Assembly: GCA_040757115.1 (NCBI GenBank)
Contig: JBFLYA010000226.1
Coordinates: 1-5,956, forward strand
Direction of reading: 5' to 3'
Source: a bacterium
GTDB taxonomy: Bacteria; UBA9089; CG2-30-40-21; SBAY01
DNA: 5,956 nucleotides
Below the pieces are notes generated by a model. That model saw only the letters and a list, made by a program, of their open reading frames with translations. It did not search any database and was not told the origin of the DNA. Below are positions 1 through 4,488 of this stretch, in pieces. Every line of letters starts with the position of its first letter. Within the stretch, counting starts at the first letter, position 1. The position numbers were made by a program, and so were the translations under genes.

Positions 1-59
1 CCGCTCTCCTGCAATCTCTAATCTCCCGTTTATAGTTTATCCTTGCTTACTTCATCTTG

Positions 60-78
60 TTACCCAACTTGTGGGTAA
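60..78. repeat. Small palindrome TTACCCA-n5-TGGGTAA
   Basis: There is a perfect 7-bp inverted repeat with a 5-nt loop. Its right half, TTGTGGGTAA (69-78), recurs at 5812-5821 near the other end of the window, with 12 of 13 bases matching when extended to AAYTTGTGGGTAA. It may be a fragment of a dispersed repeat. Function is unknown. Confidence 0.5.
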
Positions 79-86
79 GGATTAGA

Positions 87-102
87 CCCCCGCCAGCGGG
101 GG
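87..102. repeat. GC-rich hairpin, CCCCCG-CCAG-CGGGGG
   Basis: There is a perfect 6-bp all-GC stem with a CCAG tetraloop; C93 and G96 could extend it on paper. It stands out in an otherwise AT-rich spacer, like REP-type palindromes. It lies about 165 nt past the stop of the minus-strand stress protein gene and could stall polymerase or protect the mRNA 3' end, but no U-tract follows it in either direction. Confidence 0.6.
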
Positions 103-265
103 ACAACGGCCAATCAATCACTTGAATGGCGACAGAGCACTAGTATAAAGGTTAAAATAGTGTATAGGATTCTGCAAAATAGGATTTGAGGGAGATAACT
201 GAGAATTAGACCTGAAATTAAATCAAAAATCAAATTTATCTTGCTTCCAATTATAGCACAAGAAA

Positions 266-1117
266 TTACTTAACTACAACTACTGGACAGGGGGTATGAC
301 CAATGACCTCTTCAGTTACACTGCCCATAAGGACTCTTTTGAGTCCTGTCCTGCCGTGACTACCCATAAAAATAACATCCACTTTTTCATTTTTTGCTAA
401 TTCTGTGATGACTTTATACGCCTCACCTTCTCTGACAAAGGTTACTACCTTAATGCCATCTGCTTCTGCCTTTTCCTTCACTTCATCAACAAAACCTTTG
501 GCTTGTTGAATGAGGGTTTCTGCCACCTCTGGAGCTTCGCCATAAAATTCAGTCGGAACATCCACCACAGATACGACCTTCAATTCCCTATGGTATGATT
601 TTGTAAAAGATATAGCCCTTTCTGTCGCTCCCTGACTACATTTGGAGCCATCAGTAGCAAGAAGGACATTTTCCCATCCTATGACAGTATCTCCTGGAAT
701 TACCAGCACATCCTTCTGAGTGTGACCTATAATACGGGCAGTAACACTGCCAACCAATATTCGCTCCAGTCGCCGTAGTCCCCTTCTTCCTACAACTATC
801 AAATCGTAGTTTTCACTTTTGGCTAAATCAACAACCCGTTCATATATCTCACCTTCTTCGCAAATAGTCTTAATTGATACCCCTTCGGTTTTTGCTAATT
901 CATCAGCTTGAGATAAGGCATCCTGATATGGTTTTTTCATAGAGCCCATAATATCTCCCACACTAACTAAATCAAGATCGCCTGTATATGGTGGGACAAC
1001 AGAAACAACCGTTATCTCACACCCTCCCTTCTGAACGAACTTGAATGATTCTTTTAGAGCATGCAAACTTGTTTCTGAACCATCAATTGCCACCAGTATT
1101 TTTTTATATCTTAACAT
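266..1117 (-). CDS. Universal stress protein, tandem UspA domains
   Basis: This is a cytoplasmic 283-residue protein made of two UspA folds. Domain 1 covers about residues 3-141 and domain 2 about 147-283. Each starts with the typical strand and conserved Asp (ILVAIDGS, D12; VLLATDGS, D156). Each ends with the full ATP-binding motif G-x2-G-x9-G-S: G110/G113/G123-S124 and G252/G255/G265-S266. Both halves are therefore predicted to bind nucleotide, unlike tandem Usps where one half is degenerate. Members of this family help cells through starvation, oxidative or respiratory stress, but the exact role is rarely known. The ATG at 1117 is supported by AAGGAGGT (1126-1133) with an 8-nt spacer, and a strong promoter lies upstream. 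The gene is divergent from the TauE-like permease; Usps are often found beside anion transporters, so a link is plausible but inferred. Family assignment is very secure. Confidence 0.96.
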   Translation of the reverse strand: MLRYKKILVAIDGSETSLHALKESFKFVQKGGCEITVVSVVPPYTGDLDLVSVGDIMGSMKKPYQDALSQADELAKTEGVSIKTICEEGEIYERVVDLAKSENYDLIVVGRRGLRRLERILVGSVTARIIGHTQKDVLVIPGDTVIGWENVLLATDGSKCSQGATERAISFTKSYHRELKVVSVVDVPTEFYGEAPEVAETLIQQAKGFVDEVKEKAEADGIKVVTFVREGEAYKVITELAKNEKVDVIFMGSHGRTGLKRVLMGSVTEEVIGHTPCPVVVVK

Positions 1118-1166
1118 CTTCGTTAACCTCCTTCTTCAATTCGCCATCCACAAATTTCCTGCATTT

Positions 1167-1195
1167 ATTATATGCTTTCTTTCTTAAAAAGTCAA
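1167..1195 (-). promoter_or_regulatory. Sigma70 promoter of the stress protein gene
   Basis: Read on the minus strand, TTGACT (1195-1190), a 17-bp spacer and a perfect TATAAT (1172-1167) precede the stress protein gene. The start site would be near 1160, giving a leader of about 43 nt that contains the strong AAGGAGGT ribosome binding site at 1126-1133. Confidence 0.85.
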
Positions 1196-1213
1196 GGGGA
1201 AATTAATAGGAGG

Positions 1214-1269
1214 CAGATTTTCGCAGATTATCAGATAAGAATTAAAATAAAAATCCTGCGAAAAATCTG
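1214..1269. promoter_or_regulatory. Imperfect inverted repeat between divergent promoters
   Basis: CAGATTTTCGCAG (1214-1226) is mirrored by CTGCGAAAAATCTG (1256-1269), a 13-bp match with one bulged A and a 29-nt centre. The arms end 18 nt from the -35 box of the leftward promoter and 17 nt from that of the rightward promoter, so the repeat is centred between them. This fits a shared operator. However, the words GCAGATT and TCTGCG also resemble the periodic elements elsewhere in the spacers, so it could equally be two repeat fossils in opposite orientation. Confidence 0.4.
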
Positions 1270-1286
1270 GTCCCAGTAATTTTCCC

Positions 1287-1315
1287 TTGACAAATACCTC
1301 TGAGAATGCTAAACT
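1287..1315 (+). promoter_or_regulatory. Sigma70 promoter of the TauE-like operon
   Basis: TTGACA (1287-1292) is followed by a 17-bp spacer and TAAACT (1310-1315), with an extended -10 TGC just before it (1307-1309). Transcription would start near 1322. That leaves an unusually long leader of about 175 nt before the TTG start at 1498, occupied by two periodic repeats. Confidence 0.8.
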
Positions 1316-1360
1316 ATTTTCGTTTTAAATCAAACTATTTCCTGGAGTATTTATAATAGC

Positions 1361-1399
1361 ACACGGATGACACAGATTTAAACCGATTCTCGCTGATTT
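1361..1399. repeat. Periodic repeat, GAT every 9-10 nt
   Basis: Four degenerate units (CACGGATGA, CACAGATTTA, AACCGATTCT, CGCTGATTT) place GAT at 1366, 1375, 1385 and 1395. It lies in the leader of the permease operon. A similar element in opposite orientation follows at 1429-1463, so the two could partly fold on each other in RNA. Confidence 0.6.
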
Positions 1400-1428
1400 C
1401 TTTCTCTTTATTCTCTCTTCTGTTTTGT

Positions 1429-1463
1429 ATCCGCAAATATCTGCATCATCTGCGTTATCAGCG
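1429..1463. repeat. Periodic repeat, ATCNGC every 9-10 nt
   Basis: ATCCGC, ATCTGC, ATCTGC and ATCAGC begin at 1429, 1439, 1448 and 1457. It is the complementary-orientation counterpart of the 1361-1399 element and ends about 22 nt before the permease ribosome binding site. Confidence 0.6.
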
Positions 1464-1484
1464 TGTTATTATTTTCTTGATTTT

Positions 1485-1493
1485 AAAGGAGAG
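1485..1493 (+). promoter_or_regulatory. Ribosome binding site that sets a TTG start
   Basis: The AAAGGAGAG at 1485-1493 sits 4 nt (6 nt from its AAGGAG core) before TTG 1498-1500. The only earlier in-frame start, TTG at 1477, lies upstream of this site and has no purine-rich ribosome binding site of its own, since GTTATTATTTTC precedes it. Translation from 1498 is therefore preferred. Confidence 0.8.
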
Positions 1494-1497
1494 TAAA

Positions 1498-2445
1498 TTG
1501 AAGGTTGCAAAGGCATTAAAGGTAGGTATATCACTGATAGTTTTAATAATTACAGCGGTAACCGTATGGGCATCAACAGGAGTGGAAGTAGCAAATGCTA
1601 ATGTGGTCTGGTGGATATGGCCATTGTCGTTATTCATTTTTACCTTTCTCCTTGGTATTGTAGCAGTTCTTGGGGGTGTAGGTGGTGGAGTATTATATGT
1701 GCCGATTGTCAGCGGTTTTTTCCCTTTTCATCTTGATTTTGTCAGAGCTGCTGGCCTTTTTGTAGCACTGGCTAGTTCGCTTGCCGCAGGACCTGGTCTG
1801 CTTAAAAGAAATCTGGCTAATCTTCGTTTAGCATTACCAGTGGCGTTAATTGCTTCATCTGCCGCTATTGTCGGGGCTATGCTTGGACTTGCACTACCAA
1901 CAAATATTGTCCAACTCTTACTGGGTATTACCATTATCTCCATTGTTATCATTATGGTTTTGGCTAAGAAATCAGACTTTCCAGATGTGCCAAAACCCGA
2001 TGCCTTATCGCAAAGCCTGAAAATTATGGGCATCTACCGGGAAGAATCACTTGGAAAAAATGTTGAATGGTGCATCCACCGCACAATGAAAGGATTATCT
2101 ATGTTTATCATTATTGGCATAATGGCAGGTATGTTTGGACTGGGTGCTGGCTGGGCAAATGTGCCAGTTTTAAACCTGATGATGGGCGTTCCGCTTAAAA
2201 TATCCGTGGCTACAAGCTCATTCCTTCTTTCTATCACTGATACATCAGCCGCCTGGATTTATTTGAATGAAGGAGCTGTTTTGCCAATAATTGTTGTGCC
2301 ATCTATTGCCGGAATAATGTGTGGTGCTATGATTGGTGCCCAACTACTTGCAAAAACAAGACCAAGGGTAATTAGATGGATAGTTATTGCCCTTTTACTC
2401 TTTGCCGGAATGAAAGCAGTTCTAAAGGGGCTGGGGATTGGATAA
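1498..2445 (+). CDS. TauE/SafE family membrane permease (sulfite/organosulfonate exporter type)
   Basis: This is a polytopic inner-membrane protein of 315 residues from the TTG at 1498; an open frame continues back to 1477 but lacks a ribosome binding site. Residues 1-34 look like a signal-anchor or cleavable signal (basic start, hydrophobic 9-25, then WAS and ANA). The TauE/SafE fold follows as two repeated halves. The first has the glycine-rich GGVGGG (59-64) then YVP. A hydrophilic loop spans about 157-200. The second half has GLGAGWANVPVLN (214-226). About eight membrane helices are likely. Known relatives move sulfite, sulfoacetate or related anions, or are linked to taurine and sulfolactate use; substrate cannot be read from sequence. 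The downstream small membrane protein is probably in the same operon. The transporter resembles, from memory, permeases of sulfate- and metal-reducing bacteria that have a similar small partner. Family is secure, substrate is not. Confidence 0.93.
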   Translation: MKVAKALKVGISLIVLIITAVTVWASTGVEVANANVVWWIWPLSLFIFTFLLGIVAVLGGVGGGVLYVPIVSGFFPFHLDFVRAAGLFVALASSLAAGPGLLKRNLANLRLALPVALIASSAAIVGAMLGLALPTNIVQLLLGITIISIVIIMVLAKKSDFPDVPKPDALSQSLKIMGIYREESLGKNVEWCIHRTMKGLSMFIIIGIMAGMFGLGAGWANVPVLNLMMGVPLKISVATSSFLLSITDTSAAWIYLNEGAVLPIIVVPSIAGIMCGAMIGAQLLAKTRPRVIRWIVIALLLFAGMKAVLKGLGIG

Positions 2446-2458
2446 TTAAGTCCAATCT

Positions 2459-2472
2459 GCCCCACCTGGGGC
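2459..2472. repeat. Short GC hairpin between the two membrane genes
   Basis: GCCCC-ACCT-GGGGC forms a perfect 5-bp stem with a 4-nt loop in the 49-nt gap between the permease and the small membrane protein. There is no T-run after it, so it is unlikely to terminate transcription. It might tune the ratio of the two products by affecting mRNA stability. Confidence 0.4.
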
Positions 2473-2494
2473 TAAATTAATCAGAAGGAAATAT

Positions 2495-2914
2495 ATGAAT
2501 AGTAATAAAACCAAAACATCAGAAGAACAAATAGCCTATGCTAATGTATTAAATGTAGCCATGTGGACAGGACTGTCAATTTTGGTAGTTACCTTCATCG
2601 TTTATCTATCAGGGGTATTGCCCACTTTTATCCCGATTGAAGATATGCCTAAATACTGGGGTATGGCATCAAAAGATTTTATACATCACTTTCAGGCTCC
2701 TACAGGCTGGGGATGGTTAGCAATGGTAGGGAAAGGAGACTATCTGACTTTTGTAGGTATAGCCCTCCTTGCAGGGCTTACAGTCTTATGTTATCTGGTG
2801 ATATTACCTATTCTCATGAGAAAAAAGGATATTCCCTATGTGGTAATAGCAATTTTTGAGGTTGCTGTTTTAGTCTTAGCCGCAAGTGGAATCTTAAAAT
2901 CAGGAGGGCACTAA
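2495..2914 (+). CDS. Small three-helix membrane protein, partner of the TauE-like permease
   Basis: The protein is 139 residues. Three hydrophobic segments are visible at about 20-42, 83-107 and 113-134. Between helices 1 and 2 lies a 40-residue loop rich in aromatic and Pro/Gly residues (43-82, with PKYWGM and APTGWGWL). No catalytic motif or signal peptide is seen. AGAAGGAA (2483-2490) precedes the ATG with a 4-nt spacer. It starts 49 nt after the permease stop on the same strand, so the two are likely co-transcribed. TauE/SafE genes are often followed by a small DUF1634 membrane protein. This one holds the same place, but I cannot confirm that it belongs to DUF1634. I recall similar proteins with the W-rich loop beside TauE-like genes in anaerobic bacteria. 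A role as accessory subunit or stabiliser of the permease is inference. Confidence 0.85.
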   Translation: MNSNKTKTSEEQIAYANVLNVAMWTGLSILVVTFIVYLSGVLPTFIPIEDMPKYWGMASKDFIHHFQAPTGWGWLAMVGKGDYLTFVGIALLAGLTVLCYLVILPILMRKKDIPYVVIAIFEVAVLVLAASGILKSGGH

Positions 2915-2932
2915 CTTGTATTTATCTCTCTC

Positions 2933-2959
2933 ACCGCAGAGAACGCAGAGTTCGTAGAG
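2933..2959. repeat. Three 9-nt tandem units (NNCGYAGAG)
   Basis: ACCGCAGAG, AACGCAGAG and TTCGTAGAG lie head to tail. The exact 9-nt period matches the CTTCGTG-type elements at 3276-3302 and 4393-4419, though the unit differs. Confidence 0.7.
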
Positions 2960-3040
2960 AATAAGCAACTCATAAACAACTCTCGTAACTGATTTCGCTT
3001 ATTGACCATCTAATAATCTGGTTAAAAAACAATCAAATTC

Positions 3041-3052
3041 GGTAACCGTTCA
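3041..3052 (-). repeat. TGAACGGTTACC motif copy
   Basis: On the minus strand this reads TGAACGGTTACC, differing by two bases from the TGAATAGTTACC at 3255-3266. It appears to be a third member of the 11-12 nt motif found beside both CTTCGTG elements. Confidence 0.4.
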
Positions 3053-3089
3053 GGGCTATACATTAGAAGTGTAAACAATAAAGGGATTA

Positions 3090-3149
3090 GAGTCAGACCT
3101 TGAATGTAGAAAGCAGTTCCTTTTACATTCAACATTCACGGTCTGACTC
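3090..3149. repeat. Long inverted repeat with GAGTCAGACC arms (REP/MITE-like hairpin)
   Basis: The 18-nt arms GAGTCAGACCTTGAATGT (3090-3107) and ACATTCACGGTCTGACTC (3132-3149) pair with a single mismatch (3100/3139) around a 24-nt loop. ACATTCA occurs twice in the right half (3124-3130 and 3132-3138). No transposase is nearby. From memory, GTCAGACC-type palindromes occur next to REP-associated tyrosine transposases (RAYT, IS200/IS605-like). A non-autonomous hairpin mobilised in trans is therefore my best guess, not shown by this window. Confidence 0.7.
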
Positions 3150-3162
3150 CAATAGTTTCCCT

Positions 3163-3190
3163 TCTCCGTTTCTCCCTTTCTCCGTTTCTC
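3163..3190. repeat. Pyrimidine-rich direct repeat TCTCCGTTTCTC
   Basis: The 12-nt word occurs exactly at 3163-3174 and again at 3179-3190, a 16-nt period. It directly follows the long hairpin and belongs to the patchwork of short repeats in this spacer. Confidence 0.6.
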
Positions 3191-3214
3191 ATCTGTCTTC
3201 TGACCTGTGTATTT

Positions 3215-3240
3215 ATCCGTGCTAATCCGTGTTCATCTGT
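3215..3240. repeat. ATCCGT periodic repeat, 10-nt spacing
   Basis: ATCCGT, ATCCGT and ATCTGT start at 3215, 3225 and 3235. It has the same style as the GAT/ATC elements in the permease leader. Confidence 0.6.
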
Positions 3241-3243
3241 AGC

Positions 3244-3302
3244 TGAATAATTACTGAATAGTTACCATATTTTTTCTTCGTGGTCTTCGTGCCCTTCGTG
3301 GT
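3244..3302 (+). repeat. TGAATAGTTAC plus triple CTTCGTG element (copy 1)
   Basis: TGAATAATTAC and TGAATAGTTAC stand in tandem (3244-3254, 3255-3265). After ten bases come three 9-nt units, CTTCGTGGT, CTTCGTGCC and CTTCGTGGT (3276-3302). The same two modules occur at 4383-4419 with their CTTCGTG units on the opposite strand. The two copies thus bracket the truncated sigma54 activator gene. Confidence 0.75.
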
Positions 3303-3335
3303 TTATCTTAACTGCACAGCTCGACATTTTTTGCA

Positions 3336-4433
3336 CTACTTCTCTTTTTCCTTCTGTAACTTCCTCCACAGAGATACCCTATCGATACCCAGAATTTGTG
3401 CTGCCTGGGTCTGATTATTCCCTACCTCATTTAATACCCATTGGATATAATCTGTCTCTTGCTCCTTGAGGGTTGGTATCCTCCCTTCCTTTTTTCTGAA
3501 TGTTCTAACGCTCAAACCTTTCAGATCTTCTGGAAGATGACTAACCTCGAGGACATTTCCACTGGCAAGGGCAACCCCTCGCTCAATGATGTTTTCCAAT
3601 TCCCGAATATTCCCAGGGAAGTCATACTCTCTTAATAAGGCAAGCACATCTTCGGATATTCCACTTATCTCCTTCTTCATTAAGAGAGAGTATTTTTTCA
3701 GAAAGTAATAGCTTAAAAGCACAAGGTCATCCTTCCTTTCTGAAAGCGGGGGCAGATGAAAGGAAAGGACATTTAAGCGATAATACAGGTCCTGCCTGAA
3801 TTGCCCATCTTTTATGGATTCCTGGATGTTTCTATTTGTAGCCGCAATAAATCGGACATCCACCTTTATTGGCTTTGTAGAGCCAAGTCTTAAGACATCC
3901 TTTTCCTGAATAACCCTCAATAGTTTTACCTGCATAGAGGGAAGCATCTCGGTTATCTCATCTAAGAATAGCGTTCCGCCGGATGCCATTTCAATTAGCC
4001 CCTTCTTCATCGCTTGAGCATCTGTAAATGCACCCTTCTCATAACCAAACAACTCACTATTGAGGAGGCTTTCTGGGAAGGCACCACAGTTTATGGCAAA
4101 AAATGCTCCATTTGCGCGAAGGCTGTTAAAGTGGATATACTTAGCTAATAATTCCTTGCCTGTTCCGGTTTCACCGCTTATCAATACATTAGAGTCGGTT
4201 GGAGCAATCTGTTTGGCGGTGTTAAGTAGTCTTTGCATTGCTGGATCCTGGGTGATTATTTTAACCCTGCCCTGGAGGTTCTCCACCTGCTCCCGCAGCA
4301 ACTTATTCTCCTTTTTAAGATTTACCTTTTCTATCGCTTCCTTGACTACCTGTCTAATCTCGTCTAATTTGAATGGTTTAGCGTAACTATTCACCACGAA
4401 GAGCACGAAGGACACGAAGATGTTACAGAACAA
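3336..4433 (-). CDS. NtrC-type sigma54 activator, receiver domain lost (truncated response regulator)
   Basis: The 365-residue product keeps a full AAA+ activator domain: Walker A GETGTGKE (87-94), sigma54-contact loop GAFTDA (134-139, usually GAFTGA), Walker B GGTLFLDE (152-159), sensor I ATNRN (198-202), arginine-finger region FRQDLYYRLN (212-221) and sensor II FPGNIRELEN (272-281). A C-terminal Fis-type helix-turn-helix (about 324-360) should bind DNA. Family members of this type usually run to about 450-470 residues with a 120-residue receiver. Here only the receiver end survives: AKPFKLDEI (18-26, with the conserved Lys-Pro) and helix 5. The phospho-acceptor Asp is gone. Residues 1-17 come mostly from an intergenic repeat. 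The open frame begins at TTG 4433 with no clear ribosome binding site and a stop three codons upstream, so the true start is uncertain; in-frame GTGs at 4394-4414 are alternatives. It may be a pseudogene or an unregulated activator. Confidence 0.85.
   Translation of the reverse strand: MFCNIFVSFVLFVVNSYAKPFKLDEIRQVVKEAIEKVNLKKENKLLREQVENLQGRVKIITQDPAMQRLLNTAKQIAPTDSNVLISGETGTGKELLAKYIHFNSLRANGAFFAINCGAFPESLLNSELFGYEKGAFTDAQAMKKGLIEMASGGTLFLDEITEMLPSMQVKLLRVIQEKDVLRLGSTKPIKVDVRFIAATNRNIQESIKDGQFRQDLYYRLNVLSFHLPPLSERKDDLVLLSYYFLKKYSLLMKKEISGISEDVLALLREYDFPGNIRELENIIERGVALASGNVLEVSHLPEDLKGLSVRTFRKKEGRIPTLKEQETDYIQWVLNEVGNNQTQAAQILGIDRVSLWRKLQKEKEK
4383..4419 (-). repeat. TGAATAGTTAC plus triple CTTCGTG element (copy 2) inside the activator 5' end
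   Basis: Plus-strand units ACCACGAAG, AGCACGAAG and GACACGAAG (4393-4419) adjoin GTAACTATTCA (4383-4393). Read on the minus strand they are three CTTCGTG units followed by TGAATAGTTAC, the modules of copy 1. Because the unit is nine bases, it stays open as three codons, here encoding Phe-Val-X three times. The element ends exactly one codon before the Ala-Lys-Pro-Phe of the receiver remnant. Confidence 0.8.
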
Positions 4434-4455
4434 ATCTCTTTATGCCTTTATTTAT

Positions 4456-4488
4456 CCCTACAAAAATATCGCCTACAAAATTGTAGGG
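4456..4488. repeat. CCTACAA palindrome at the ATPase 3' end
   Basis: CCCTACAA (4456-4463) and CCTACAA (4472-4478) are both complementary to TTGTAGGG (4481-4488), giving two alternative hairpins. The 16-nt palindrome 4472-4487 encodes the last residues and the TAG stop of the minus-strand ATPase. It could act as a 3' mRNA hairpin; no good T-run follows on the minus strand (GGGATAAATAAAGG), so it is a poor intrinsic terminator. Confidence 0.6.

Larger units (their letters stand above)
1..265. other. Intergenic region downstream of the stress protein gene
   Basis: I see no gene here. The stretch holds two adjacent palindromes (60-78 and 87-102, listed separately) and an A-rich piece around 216-238 with repeated ATCAAA words, similar in style to the A-rich element at 5861-5916. 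Neither palindrome is followed by a T-run on either strand, so I do not call an intrinsic terminator for the minus-strand gene that ends at 266. Confidence 0.6.
2915..3335. other. Intergenic spacer built largely of repeat pieces
   Basis: I find no gene in this 421-nt spacer between converging units. It contains, in order: a 9-nt tandem repeat (2933-2959), a GGTAACCGTTCA motif (3041-3052), a long hairpin (3090-3149), a pyrimidine-rich direct repeat (3163-3190), an ATCCGT periodic repeat (3215-3240) and a TGAATAGTTACC plus CTTCGTG element (3244-3302). No T-tailed terminator is visible for either converging gene. Confidence 0.7.

Noticed and set aside
241-265. Terminator directly after the stress protein stop (CTTG...CAAG pairing on the minus strand)
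   Set aside because: There are only about 4 bp in the stem with a long loop, and no continuous T-tract.
1316-1497. Riboswitch in the permease leader
   Set aside because: No conserved core of a known class is recognisable, and most of the leader is explained by periodic repeats.
1728-2033. Minus-strand open frame of 101 codons opposite the permease
   Set aside because: It is an antisense shadow of a strongly supported membrane protein; its product is low in recognisable motifs and it has no ribosome binding site. The same applies to frames at 2034-2237 and 2259-2465.
3090-3160. Rho-independent terminator for the permease operon
   Set aside because: The stem is long, but the loop is 24 nt and the following bases (CAATAGTTTCCC) contain no T-run.
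3276-3302. CRISPR-like array from the CTTCGTG units
   Set aside because: The units are 9 nt and contiguous, without unique spacers, and no cas gene is present. It is a short tandem repeat.
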